NCBI GenBank assembly: GCA_013368445.1
Contig: JAACJO010000015.1
Span: 186,001 to 250,000 of the forward strand
Origin: Leucocoprinus leucothites
Lineage: Eukaryota; Basidiomycota; Agaricomycetes; Agaricales; Agaricaceae
Length of the DNA: 64,000 nucleotides
Reading direction: 5' to 3'
In this document: piece after piece, positions 10,881 through 22,408 of the stretch
Layout of the letters: each line of letters starts with the position of its first letter
How positions within the stretch are numbered: the first letter of the stretch is position 1
Program-made: the position numbers and the translations under genes
Notes under the pieces: generated by a model
Databases searched by the model: none
What the model saw: only the letters and a program-made list of their open reading frames with translations
Told to the model about the DNA's origin: nothing

Positions 10881-12023
10881 ACCAACTTCTTTCCAAGACG
10901 CTGGGCAAGACGTATCCTGTAGCAAAAAGCCTGAAAAGCTATTAGGTTCATACCTTAAAATCTTGTTATCAAGGTTAGTTAGTTACCTCGAGAGTACAAA
11001 GGATGCGACGATACACTGGAATGAACTATGCCTCACGATCTGCCAGTCCTTCTGTATATAAATACCACCATCTGTAAAATCGATTACCGATGTGAGCGTC
11101 AATTTGCAGGGTCAAAAAGAAAAGTACTTTACCCCACAGCTAACCAGAGCGACGTTTCTGGATACCTCACAGTCTTTAGCATTTCTGGGAGAGAGATGCT
11201 TGAGATAAACGTTCGGGTGAGGAAAGGTGGAACCTGGGGGACACTGTCATATGAACATGGGGAAAGTCCAGGGGGAAGCGGGGTTCTTTTGAGGGCTCTG
11301 TCAACAATCAACTAACCTAGCTCGATTTCCACACAGATCTGGGTTCTCACAATTTGAATTGACACAAATAGAAAGCTTAATGCATGCTGCCTCGGCAGCA
11401 CAAAACTTGTGCAAAGCCGATTGAGGCGACCCTGCGCATTGACGGTAAAGTTGAACGATTGACCCTGGAAATTGCTCCCGAGGTTGAGTCCAAGTTCATG
11501 TGCCCATCACCGCAGGGAGAGATACTAGGTGCGTGTTCAATCGTAAAATGGGGATTTATAGACAAAAGGAAGGTCCTCCATCCTCGAGGTATTTATATAA
11601 AACAAAATGCAAGTACTACTGCAGTATGCTGGGAGGCTGATGTCCGTTTGGATACGTAAACCGAGAGGGATCCGGCCGGGGGTCTAATACATGTGTGTGG
11701 CTTCTCTTCGATTCTCGGTCGATAGTTGTGACCAACTGCTCGGTTCCTTTAATGCTGATGATGACCAGCTCAAGGCAAGATTTCGAAGGCACTGTGAACT
11801 TTGATGCTTTCTCATCAGAAATTTGTTGAGTAAGTCCTTTTTGTGTGGCAGTTAATCGAGAAGAGCCGAGTTAGTTACGCTTTAAAGTTTATGGTGTGTA
11901 CGGAATCCGTGACACATCAGGAAATGTCCAAATATCACCAAATAACGCGTTCATAAATTCCTTCCGCGCTATCCCTGATGACTTTTTTTCCCTCAACTTA
12001 CGAGTGACTTAGCAGTCTGCAAT
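10881..12023 (+). other. Intergenic stretch without a recognisable gene
   Basis: About 1.1 kb. Plus-strand frames at 11028-11315 and 11384-11659 are open but resemble nothing known and have no clear splice partners. The last 150 bases, including GAGTGACTTAGCAGTCTGC before 12024, are presumably the peroxiredoxin leader. Confidence 0.45.
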
Positions 12024-13008
12024 ATGGTTGCCCTTGTTCAGCGCCCCGCCCCCGATTTTAAGGCCGAAGCTGTCGTCGAAAGTGACTTCAAGGAGGTCTC
12101 TTTATCTGGTTTCCTGGGCCAATGGTACGCGGTAGTCATTCTCCCCCCACTCTAGATGCGACTCACATGCCGTTTCCAGGGTTGTTCTTCTGTTCTACCC
12201 TATGTGAGTCCTTTTTCCAACATGATGTAGCCTACGGCAAGCTGATGAGAATTTAAAGGGATTTCACGTTTGTTTGCCCGACGTGAGTATCTTTATATAT
12301 TCGAGTCCAGAGTATTCATCTATGACAAGTGAAATTCTGGCGTTTAACGATGCTCTCCCACAATTCAAAGCTTTGAATACCACCATTCTTGGTATGTCTC
12401 GGGTTTCTATCGTCGTAGCGATACTTATTGGAATTATGCTAGGCATTTCGACCGACTCGAAGTTCTCTCACTTTGCATGGGCTAATCAAAGTCGCAAGGA
12501 GGGTGGACTTGGCCCCAACCTCAATCTTCCTCTTGTCGCCGACAGAAGCATGCAAATTGCTCGCGACTATGGCGTTCTTCTAGAAGATGAGGGCATTGCT
12601 CTTCGCGGCCTCTTCATTATCGACCCTAAGGGTACACTGAGGTATGTCATTTATATTTTATATTTAGAAATTTAGAAGGCTCATCAATATCAATGTTCCG
12701 TTGATGCTATTTCAGGCAAATCACCGTCAATGATCTACCAGTGGGGCGTTCGGTCGACGAGACTTTACGCTTGATCCAAGCATTTCAGTTCACCGTACGT
12801 CACTTTGATGGAAAATTATATTCACCGCAATCTCATATATCACTATCAGGATAAACACGGTGAGGTTTGCCCTGCTAACTGGACTGAAGGTTCGAAGACC
12901 ATCAAGCCTAACCCCTCTGAGAGCCTCGAATATTTCTCCGCTATGAATACCAATGGAACCAATGGCCATACCAACGGTCATACTAACAAGCGCCCTCGGA
13001 CCGATTAA
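12024..13008 (+). CDS. Typical 2-Cys peroxiredoxin (Tsa1-like)
   Basis: Seven exons (12024-12124, 12180-12203, 12259-12282, 12330-12391, 12443-12641, 12716-12794, 12850-13008) splice in frame to 215 residues. The enzyme reduces hydrogen and organic peroxides in the cytosol, using thioredoxin as electron donor. The peroxidatic Cys48 lies in FTFVCPTE and the resolving Cys170 in [12 protein letters not shown] and the C-terminal EYFS motif are both present, which are the features of eukaryotic peroxiredoxins that can be inactivated by overoxidation. Two exons are only 24 bases long. After the YF motif the protein has an unusual polar tail with [12 protein letters not shown] repeats ending KRPRTD. 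The ATG at 12024 gives the expected N-terminus (QRPAPDFKA). Confidence 0.95.
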
Positions 13009-13556
13009 ACGTGCTGCAGTGTGGTTCAATCAATCATTCCTAGATCTCTCTACGTGGAGCTACTTATATTTTCTACTATTCCTTATACACGTTAATTGCT
13101 TTCATCGCCGTGCATAGATACTTCAAGGTTTACCACCGTCCATATGGAATCAAATAATTTTTTGAGCTGCCCCTTTATCATGATCCATGATGTGTGACCG
13201 CTTACGATGCGTGAACTTAGCTATCCAATAATTGATGTGTCCTGATCAACCGTCCTGGTTAGTATGTCAATATAGCGACATCTAATTGCAGCTTTTGGAA
13301 TGGTTCTCTTGAAACCTTGGATTTGGGGATCCTGGGCTTGGCTGCTATGTTGCAGTAGATATTACCTTCTACCAGTCAACCCAAGAACGGAGATGGACGT
13401 GCTCAGTCGGTATGCACAAGTTGTTACACTTTGAGCTTAAAGCTTAGCTGGCATCAGGTGAGAGTTTTCCATCCAAACCCACGATATAGCGATTCTCCGC
13501 CTCGCGAGCGTCTTCGCATCTCTCATTCAACTCCTCTCGTGATTACTAATAGCAGC
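13009..13556 (+). other. Intergenic region between peroxiredoxin and Hsp70-like gene 1
   Basis: About 550 bases that hold the peroxiredoxin 3' flank and the presumed promoter of the next gene. No supported coding sequence. Confidence 0.45.
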
Positions 13557-16418
13557 ATGCCAAGAACTCTAAGACGACGAGGCCAACAGACGAATAAAAA
13601 TGCGACAGAGCGACAGAGGCTTCAGCCTTATGAAGGAAATGAACCCAAGCTCCTTGTAGCCATCGACATTGGGACCACATTCTCGGCTGCCTCATTCTGC
13701 CTCCTGAAACCTCGTGCCTCACCCTCCCTAGAAGATGTGCACCACATTCACCATATTCTGTCTAAACCCACCTGACTGATCATGATTCTCTTTTCTAGGT
13801 TCAAAACTGGCCAGGCCAGGTGAGAAGTGCCCTCAACGTCTCCCAGACAAAAACCAACTATCACTCAGTTTCAATCGGACACGAAAATTCCAAGCGTCAT
13901 TTACTATGATCATGATGGAAAGCCCCAGATATGGGGTGCACAAACTCTCAACGATGTGAGACCGAGGATTTTCTCGTTCAAGTGATTAATTACCGATTTA
14001 CCTAGGATTACATTACGCAAGCAGAAGAGAACAAGTGGACGAAAGTTGAATGGTATGCATTTCCGCATCAATCCTTGTTTGACTGTAGACTCAAGCAGCC
14101 CGCGATTTCAGGTTCAAATTGGCTCTCCGCCCAACGACTGGGTCATCCGAAGAGAGCTTTTCCTTCACGATTCCACGGCTTGGCTATGATCTTCCCACTC
14201 TGCCGATTCTCCTTCCAATCGAGAAGGTTTATACAGATTTCTTACGCCTCATATTTGGTCACACGAAGGAGTACTTTTGTAAACATCACGCTTCTGGTAG
14301 AGAGATCTGGGAGAAATGCTTCCCAACGATGGAATTCGTCCTGTCTCTTCCGTGTGGCTGGGAGATAAAGCAACAGTTCCAGATTCGCAGTGCTGCTATT
14401 GCGGCAGGATTTATTGACGTTCCTAGCAATGGTAGCAGCAGTGAACAAGAGGGAATGCGGAGGATACGTTTTGTTTCAGAGGCGGAGGTTCGTGTTCCTT
14501 CCTACATTTGTGTTCGCCCCTTTGACTGAGTAACTTCAGGCGGCAATGATTTATGCCGCTCAAAGTGGCCGAATCGATCCATGGCTTCGGGTATGTCAAT
14601 AAACTCCTTTAACTCCCTTCGACTCCTCAATCCGATCTCTTGAAGACTGGAGAAGACATAATTCTTTGCGATGTCGGCGGTAAGTAGGTACCTTGGATGG
14701 TGGCTAGGCTCTGCTCATCGTGGTGGTTCGGTTCTTAGGAGGAACAATAGACATCACGTAAGTGTGTATTCAAAGCTCACGGCTTGGATCCAACCAAAAC
14801 CACAGGGCATACACGGTGAAGAATGAGGATCCTCTTCAATTCAGGGAAAAAATGGCATCCCAATGTAAGCCCTCGTATGCTGCATGTTACATGATTGTTG
14901 ACTCAACACTGGGATCTCCAGGTATCGTAGCGGGTGCGGTTGTCGTTAACCAGGAAGCCAGACGATATTTCTCCGGTATGTCAATTGGAATACAAATACA
15001 TATAACACAAATACTCATCTGACCATGGTATGATCAACAGATCGTCTCCGCGGCTCACCTTGGGACACTCCACAAAAGATCGAGTACCTGCTGACCTCCT
15101 TCGAGAATGGGATCAAAAGAACGGTAACTTGTATACAATAAATAGAAACCTCGATTGATCGCGCTAAAAGCTACTGATTAGCTGAACAATGTGAGCTCTG
15201 AACTTGGCGTCGGCCGAACTCAAGGCTGGGAAAACATTCCCGAAGCAGGGATTCGCAACGGGAGATTCTACATACCTGGGTAATCGCTGTTTGTTGACTC
15301 ATGCATGTATTTCGAACCGTTGACCCACCGTCAGTGCCAAAGCTGCAAGTTTCTTTGAGCCTCCGTTGAATGCAATCAAGACAGGCATAAAGCGTGTTAT
15401 CGAGGCCGAACGTTCAATCAAGGTAGCTTATACCTTCATGGTGATCGTATCCTGTGAAAGTCTGACGTTCTACAAACAGAAGATCGTTATTGTTGGAGGT
15501 CTAATGAACAATAGCTACGCCTTTCAACAGCTCGAGGTCTGGGGCCATTCTCAGAATATCACGCTTAGCAAGCCTGATGGACATATGGCCAAATGTGTTT
15601 CGCATGGCGCCCTCTTGTGGTTCCTCTTAAAGCCTGTGACATCTCATGTTGCCAGATTTCACTATGGGACCAATATAGCTCTTCCGCTTGCAGAGTGCGA
15701 GGGTGAACTATCAGGGAGAAATGTATCCCTCAGGGCCGACGGCGTGCAAGTTGTGCAGGGTATCTGGCACACTATTGTGGCAATGGTAAGAACATAGACA
15801 CCCTTTGAACCGCCTTTCTTTATCTTGGCTTATGCCAAACGTGATACAGGAATCCCACCTAGGAACCGACACCCCGGTAGTTTCGGAGTACTATAGAATC
15901 ATGAGCGAGGAGGAAATCCAGAGATCCTCGAATTATCACGAGAAAATTTACATTTGCCGGAGCAAGAATCGACCGCACTTCACGACCGTAGCTAAGTCTG
16001 ATGGTAAGCTATTGTATCACTTTCTGGCTAGGCATAGGGTTTGACGTTCCCAAAGGTAACCTGGAAACTCCTCGCGACAACGTCGAACAATGCTGTTCTG
16101 TCGTGGTTGACCTAAAAAGCATATTTGACGATGCACCGTTTATAGAAAACACGCGTGGAGGAGAAAGATATAAGGTCCTCGATGTAAGTTATTAGTTCAC
16201 CACACGTTTTTAGGCTACACACTGAAATTTATTTGTATGGGATGCTCGCAGTTCGGCATATGCATTGTATTTGATGGCATGAACCTGAAGGCTTATACAA
16301 AGTGGTCGTCGAAGGTCCGCATCTGCGTTTTGCCTTTCACTTTGGAATCAGTGGTTGATTTCTGGTGTAGAAAAGAACTAAACGAGGAGAGGCAATCATT
16401 CTACCCGCTTCTGCATAA
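13557..16418 (+). CDS. Hsp70-like ATPase, HSPA12-type (copy 1)
   Basis: About 17 short exons give roughly 630 residues. The actin-type ATPase signature is complete: phosphate-1 motif VAIDIGTTFSAASF (first exon), phosphate-2 motif ILCDVGGGTIDIT (about residue 265) and adenosine motif VIVGGLMNNSYAF (about residue 402). There is no canonical Hsp70 peptide-binding domain. Instead a conserved C-terminal extension contains HEKIYICR, VVVDLKSIF and a terminal GEAIILPAS. The last exon (KRTKRGEA...) is reached by a 57-base intron after AYTKWSSK, matching copies 2 and 4, so I end the gene at TAA 16416-16418 rather than at a later stop. The gene runs convergently into partner A (16760-18131), 341 bases away. 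The ATPase fold is certain by motif; cellular role and clients are unknown. Confidence 0.85.
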
Positions 16419-16759
16419 CTGCACTTCGCAAATCCAGTGCTGTTGCGGATTCACGCAGCCAGCGTTAGTTTAAAACATTCTATCCTTCTTGTCTCCATCT
16501 CCTATCCAAGAGGTTTCGCCATTGTCCTTATTGTATCTCGCCATGTATTTCTTGGTTCTGAGAGCAACCCAAAAAATAGAAATATTCGGATAAAGCTAAA
16601 TCATACCAATAACTCCAAACATGATGCCAACTTCCTGCTTGTTATTAGTTGGAGAGGTCACTGGCCATATACACGCTCAGAGGACGTCTGTCATGGATGT
16701 TTTTTGAAAACAAAGCTGTTGATTGCAAGACGAACAAAGACGCCACTATCAAAACTCCT
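16419..16759 (+). other. Shared 3' spacer between Hsp70-like gene 1 and partner A
   Basis: Two convergent genes end on either side of these 341 bases, so the stretch must carry both 3' ends. Short open frames here are not convincing. Confidence 0.5.
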
Positions 16760-18131
16760 TCACGAACGAGTCGGGATGATCCCAGCGGCCACGCTCGGCT
16801 GAATATAGACCTTTTGAGAGCTTGGATCTTCCGTCTCGCCAACCAAGCCAAACCCGACATTTCCTAAAACCCTCAATTGTCTCCTATTTCGCTTTGAAGT
16901 AAGTTCAGGCTTGAAGTCGAATATATGTGCCGTCGTTATGGCGTCATGGGCGACGTGCAGGAGCCTAGGCAAGCAAATGAGTTCTAGCCGCTCCGACATA
17001 ACCTTTGTCTGGTAGGTAGTCGTGATTGTGTACGCGGAGTAAATGATGTCACGAAGATGAGATAATGGGTTAAAAATGGTACGTCTGATGAGCTTCGTTT
17101 GGCGCTTAGGGCGAACCAGGATATGGAGCAAACATTCATTGATTTCGTTGAACAGCTGCTTGGCTAGGTTATTAAAAATATTCTTTTGTGTTTCCGGGAT
17201 GGTGCTGTACGCCGTGCTTCGCCACCACTGAGCGGCTTGGAAAGGCACTGTTTATTTATTTATTTTTACAATGAGTACAATTCTGGAGATATGGGCCTAG
17301 TCATTGTTAGACATACCATTCCTCTCAACACATTCCAATAGTGGTTTTATTGATGCATATTTTTTGCCCTGGCAAAATCCGACCCTTTGTCCCACCACAT
17401 GGTCGTAGACGAAGTTGAGAATGATATTGTGTAAAAAAGCATCCAGTATCTTATCGCGCACGTCACGGTCTTTGACCTGTTCTGGACCTTGTAGGATAAG
17501 AACTGCCAACGGAGAAACCTCATCACTGAACTCGATATCGACCTGTGTCAGAGTTTCATACTCCACTAGCGAGTTCTTGTGGATAAGTTGATACACAATG
17601 TCGCTGATGGCGGCATTGAGGTTCTCGACATCGTGGCAGATTTCACTGATAGACACTTTGTCGCAGGTGCTGAACAGTGGTCTAGAGTCCAACGGGGGAG
17701 CATTGGCATTGCTTTCACTGGATGCCGGTATCGGCGTCAACAGTAGTTCCGAGCTGCTTGATATGCTTGAGATTGGGTCAGATCCTTGCGTTATTTTACG
17801 GCTGGCAGTCACGAAAGGCGGTATTTCGACTTCAACGACTATGCCTCTGGTTGCCCTGCTAGCATGAAGACGGGGGCTTCGACGATACGTCCGTTCCTGA
17901 ATGTGCGCTCGGGAGGGTAGTAGTTGGCCGGGAGCCATGCCTTTGTCTCCGGTTGTCGCGTTGACTGAGGATCGAATGTGGCTCACTGGCGCCCTACAAT
18001 GGGAGGTTCAGCAGTGTTAGTCATATTTTTGAAGAGGCTCAGCAATAATAAGCCCACAGATCCGGGTCAGTGTCTGTTTCTATCTCGAGAGATTGTTCTG
18101 GGCTCTCAATTCTCCGTGTAACGCGAGGCAT
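16760..18131 (-). CDS. Unknown mushroom protein, partner A (paralogue of 31453-32530)
   Basis: Three exons (18131-18058, 17993-17317, 17247-16760) splice in frame to 412 residues. I do not recognise a named domain. The first 110 residues are polar and rich in Ser, Pro and Arg. Then comes CDKVSISEICHDVENLNAAI, a predicted amphipathic helix; a second helical block, RDVRDKILDAFLHNIILNF; a long C-terminal helical half; and a short closing strand motif, LGNVGFGLVG...VYIQPSVA. The same three blocks occur in the same order in partner B. No signal peptide or membrane span is visible, so a cytosolic or nuclear protein is likely. The start ATG at 18131 yields MPRVTRRIESPEQ and a clean junction; the GTG opening exon 2 is not a start. 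It lies tail-to-tail with Hsp70-like gene 1. Confidence 0.8.
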
Positions 18132-18669
18132 GGGAGAGTAAAAACAGAAGGTATGAAAGTGAGGGGGATGGTGGTCGCTAAACCTTGCTGTTAAAATTTT
18201 TTTGTTGATGCTATTTGAGTGATCACGAAACTCCGTTAGAAGGAAATGGTGTTCCGAATTCGTATTCAGCCTTGAGATTAATAAGATTAGTCTTTGAACG
18301 GGTTGGGATTGAGCAGGGGAGGCCCATTTTGACTAGTAGTTGACTGCTAGAGCCCCACCCCACGTTCACTCAGGACGTGTCGAAGACCACCCAATATGAG
18401 ACACCGTCTTGTTCAACCCAGCGCAATGATCATCACTTTCCACTCCCTTTCTCCCGGAAGTTCCTTGAGTCCAGCGAGCTACTATATAACCCCAGGCGCC
18501 CGAATTGGGTTTTCACACTTTAGTCACATTTGATCAAATACCATTGTAACAATCATTGAATCTCATGTTTACAAGGAGCTAGTTGGCACGAAATTATTCG
18601 GGCTCGTGTTCTAACCAATTCGACAACTCACAGGTGCTTAGAAATGTGGATCAGACTGACAATGGCCGA
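18132..18669 (+). other. Intergenic region upstream of partner A
   Basis: About 540 bases holding the partner A promoter and the 3' flank of the methyltransferase gene. A TATATAAC on the plus strand near 18483 has no plus-strand gene behind it. Confidence 0.4.
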
Positions 18670-19516
18670 TCATGCCTTGACATACCGACCAGCACGATGC
18701 CAGAAAAGGTTTTCGTCTGGTTCTCCTTCCTTTCCCCATACACTCCTCTCCTTCCAAATGTTCTCTCCACCTCTCCCCTGTACCTCCTCAATGTAGAGAT
18801 GTGTCGGCCGATCCATCCTACATCCATCGAGCCAAAAAGCCCATAAAGGCGCCCAAAAATGTTGCCACCACGCGACGTCCTTACGAGGGCTCAAGACGTG
18901 CTCGTAAAACAACAGTGCTCCTCCTGGCTTGAGAACATCGAGTACGAGGTTCGTGATGGTAGCCTGAGGCTCGGGTACTGAGCAGAGAGTGAGGATTGAG
19001 ACGATAGTATCGACTTGAATATTGTTAAGAGAGGAGAGAATGCTAGAGGTATCCTCTGCCCCGCAAGAAAGAATCACAAGTGTCCCATCGGATTCCGTGT
19101 ATCCGGCTTGGGATGCAATGACTCGAAGTTGATCGTGCATTTGAACATTAGGTTCCAAAGCGACATACTTCGTCACTTTGGAATGGTCTAGATAGTTTAC
19201 TGTATGACCGTAGCCTAACAATACCGAGTCAATTCCCATTTCAAGTGTAGAACCTCAGTTGATTCATACCTGCACCGAGATCGAGGACCACACCAGTGGC
19301 GTGCGGAGTAATAACTTGCTTCTTGACAGGTCGTCCGTTCTCGTCTACTCCCATCCCAAAAACGACCCAAAGATGGCCCATGAATGTCCGCGAAAGTGCC
19401 TGAGGGTGAAGCAGTAAAAATGGGTTCTGCCATATTGATTGGATCGTTGGCCAGAGGGCAGTTTGTATAACAAAACGGAGGTCAAGGAAGAGAGCAAAAG
19501 CCGCAGAAAGCTTCAT
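18670..19516 (-). CDS. SAM-dependent methyltransferase, METTL7-like
   Basis: Two exons (19516-19270 and 19214-18670) join in frame to 263 residues. The N-terminus MKLSAAFALFLDLRFV is hydrophobic and may anchor the protein to a membrane or lipid droplet, as in METTL7 proteins. The SAM-binding glycine motif VVLDLGAGYG spans the intron. It is followed by YVALEPNVQMHDQL, where the acidic residue binds the ribose, then VDTIVSILTLCSVPEP and LKPGGALLFYEHV. The C-terminal WWQHFWAPLW and C-R-M-D-R-P-T blocks are typical of this subfamily, whose mammalian members methylate thiols. The real substrate in fungi is not established. Confidence 0.85.
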
Positions 19517-20163
19517 GGCGCGGGATTGTGGTAGTAGGCAGTCAAGGCTCTACAAATAGGTCTGCACGGCGTCTTGTGCATGTTTTCTTTGGAATCAAGC
19601 GCTCTCGGTTTGTCCACGATTCACGGCACCGGGCAGATTGATTAACGCCCGATCTCACGAAGTGATGGTGATGACAAACTGATGACAAACTCTGCTTCCG
19701 TGAGAACATTGCGGAGTGAGAGGCTCGGCCCGCCACGTGACAAGCGCCGGAGGGAATTGAATTTGTGTGGGAAAAAGCGACCATGCTATTTGCTTGTGTT
19801 CTGGTCTTGCATCCAACTTGCAGTACGGAATCCCCTAACCGACCCCTCCTTCCTTTCTGTATAATATCTGCATTGTTCAGGTCAGTTTCCCTCTTTTATG
19901 TACCCTGAAATGTTTCTGAACTGGTTTGACCACTGCGGTGGCTCCACTTTTATTTTACTTAGGTCTGCTGGGTCGTGTGGAGACTGCGTATCGCTGCACT
20001 GCTATAGTTGAGAGTCAAAGATACGAATACAGATACCCACGAAGGCGGAATATAATAGACAGTTACATCTCTGAATAATACTTACGCCAGGCTTTCAAGG
20101 TGTGTCTAATTTCTCTGGATTAATGTTGAGATCAGAGGTATAGCTGACAGAGACATTAGCAGT
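19517..20163 (+). other. Divergent promoter region between methyltransferase and AUR1
   Basis: The two genes point away from each other and share these 647 bases as upstream DNA. No further gene is visible. A duplicated word (GATGACAAACT) occurs at about 19669-19690. Confidence 0.5.
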
Positions 20164-21570
20164 ATGTCTGGCACTGTACGTACACGAATGGCTGTCGTCC
20201 AGACGCTCAACACCATTGGAGCTGCGTTCCTTGCAGCCGTCGCTCGCCTTGATAAATCCCTCTCGCCCTCCCTCACCATCGCCAAGCTGCGCAGTCATTC
20301 CTTCGTACTCTCGGACTGCCTGTACATCTTCCAGGCCGCCCTCGCTACGTTTTGGTTTACGGTCATGCAACTTCCAGGATTTCCCATCAAGTTAATTATT
20401 CCAACCCTTTGGATAATCGCCCTCCTCGTGCCACTTACATCCCAGTTCTTCGTCCCAGCCACTCCTATTTTCTCATATCTCTTGTCATTCTATTCATCTC
20501 GATTTATCCCCGAACCGTGGAGACCCGGAATTTCTGTAGCTCTCCTTCCAACACTGGAATATGTTCTCTATGGAGCGAATATTTCTGACATCCTGACCCG
20601 ATTCACGCACCCTATACTCGACATCATCGCTTGGTTCCCGTATGGTGTAGGACACTTTGTCTTCCCCTTCGTCGTAGCTGCATTCTTGTGGCTCTTTAGA
20701 AGCAAAGAAGTACTTCACTTTTGGGGCAAGGCCTTCGGATACCTCAACCTCACGGGTGTCCTTTTCCAAATCATCTTCCCATGTTCTGCACCGTGGTACG
20801 AGCTCATCCATGGGCTCACGCCGGCAGATTACAGTATGAAGGGTTCACCTGGTGGTTTAGCACGTATAGACGCCCTATTCCACTCTCAAGGCTACACTGT
20901 CACTTTTTCCAACTCCCCCGTCGTTTTCGGCGCTTTCCCTTCTCTACATGCAGCATGCGCAACGATGGAAGCGCTGTTCCTATCACATTTCTTCCCTCAA
21001 ACAACTCGTTACGCTTGGTCATACGCCGGTATCTTGTACTGGGCCACCATGTACCTGACACATCATTACCTGATTGATGTCGTCGGAGGGGCATGTCTCG
21101 CCACGGCGTTCTTCTACCTCTTACTTCCTGACGAACTCAAGGGTCCTGGAGCAACAGCACCTCCCGGTGGTCTTGCCTCTGCGCTGTCGCGAAATGGACT
21201 GTCAAATGGTTCAGGCAGGTCAAAGTACGAGATTTACGATCTCGAGGAACCTAGGAGAAGAAACGGAACCGCTATTCATGATGCGGCAGATTTCGAGCTG
21301 AGTGAAGAAAGTTCTGAGGAGGAAGAGATGGATATCACGTATCGGTCACCTGTTGCGAACACACATGGCATAGGTCCTTCCACGCCTGCCTCGGCTCAAC
21401 CTTTGATCGCACCTTCAGGCAAGGGCGGTGAAGGAAGGGCCCAAGGAAAGAAGAGCCATCGACATACGGCGAGTATCGCTAGTTTGATTCGAGGAGATGA
21501 GAGGGGACCTGAGGATGGGTGGAGTCCTGTGACTTCATCTTTCAATGCTCGAGATCGGTCGAGAGATTGA
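20164..21570 (+). CDS. AUR1: Inositol phosphorylceramide synthase catalytic subunit
   Basis: A single uninterrupted exon of 468 residues, rare in this window. Aur1 transfers phosphoinositol from phosphatidylinositol to ceramide in the Golgi membrane, making inositol phosphorylceramide; it is the target of aureobasidin A. Several hydrophobic spans are visible. The PAP2-type catalytic motifs are CSAPWYELIHGL with SMKGSPGGL (about residues 205-235), GAFPSLHAACATME with the catalytic His (about 257), and THHYLIDVVGG with the second His and Asp (about 299). The last 130 residues are polar, with acidic and Ser-rich stretches, and probably lie in the cytosol. The gene is divergent from the methyltransferase gene. 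The start at 20164 gives a short cytosolic N-terminus before the first span. Confidence 0.95.
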   Translation: MSGTVRTRMAVVQTLNTIGAAFLAAVARLDKSLSPSLTIAKLRSHSFVLSDCLYIFQAALATFWFTVMQLPGFPIKLIIPTLWIIALLVPLTSQFFVPATPIFSYLLSFYSSRFIPEPWRPGISVALLPTLEYVLYGANISDILTRFTHPILDIIAWFPYGVGHFVFPFVVAAFLWLFRSKEVLHFWGKAFGYLNLTGVLFQIIFPCSAPWYELIHGLTPADYSMKGSPGGLARIDALFHSQGYTVTFSNSPVVFGAFPSLHAACATMEALFLSHFFPQTTRYAWSYAGILYWATMYLTHHYLIDVVGGACLATAFFYLLLPDELKGPGATAPPGGLASALSRNGLSNGSGRSKYEIYDLEEPRRRNGTAIHDAADFELSEESSEEEEMDITYRSPVANTHGIGPSTPASAQPLIAPSGKGGEGRAQGKKSHRHTASIASLIRGDERGPEDGWSPVTSSFNARDRSRD

Positions 21571-22408
21571 GGTTTTTGACTTGGAGACAAGCCTGGGGTT
21601 GAGGTGTTCAGTTTGGTTATTCATTTTTGTCAAGTTCGTGATGAGGCTGGCTAACCAGGTGGAAGGGGTATGGAGGAAGAAGGTGGTGGGGGGTGGTTTA
21701 GGGAGATGGACAAACGCCTTGCTATTTCTGGTGTTCAAAGCAACTTGTGCTCCACTTTGAGTGTTTGGTGTTACCACGACATCCCATGTAGACGAATGTG
21801 GAATTTGGCCGGAACCTCGTGCTTCTTGCCATCGAAGCCCATGGTCTTGGCGGTGATTTTCAGCTTAGACCCTCATATACTCTACATACAGCCCATACAA
21901 TTTATCCGAGAAACATTGATTCTGGGCTCTGCATTTACTACTTACTGACTAGCGTACATTTGTTTCGATAAGAGATACATACACACTCTAGCATATACCC
22001 CTCCCAACTCCCTTTCTTTGTTCCCTTTCCCCGTTGGCTTGTAGATTATGTGTTTTCGAGTATTGACTAATCTAGTTTGCAAAAAAAAAAAAGGAAACAT
22101 CTCCTGTCGGTTCATTGTGTGGTGTGGGACTCACATCGTGTGGTCATCGATTTAATTAACTTTTTATGTCTTAATTTCGTCCAAACTTAGGTAACTTACG
22201 AACTGGGACACACAGGCAGATTATGGGGATTAGCTAAGTATTACAGGGCGCAAGGATCAGCGGAAGTGTGACGTGGGGTAGAAAGTGACGATACTGTGAC
22301 ACCGAATGGATGCGATGGTTGGTTGATCCATTCGTCCTGCCGACAGTATTCCCAACTCCTATCTCGGTATTTTCCTCAAAATACCTGCTGTCATATTTGC
22401 TAGGACAA
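21571..22408 (+). other. Intergenic region downstream of AUR1
   Basis: About 840 bases. They include the AUR1 3' flank, an A-run at 22081-22092 and the probable promoter of the next gene. Small open frames present but unsupported. Confidence 0.45.

Noticed and set aside
16237..16473. Ending Hsp70-like gene 1 at the TAA near 16473
   Set aside because: A 57-base GT...AG intron leads to a short last exon ending GEAIILPAS, matching the ends of the paralogues. Without that intron the tail resembles nothing in the family.
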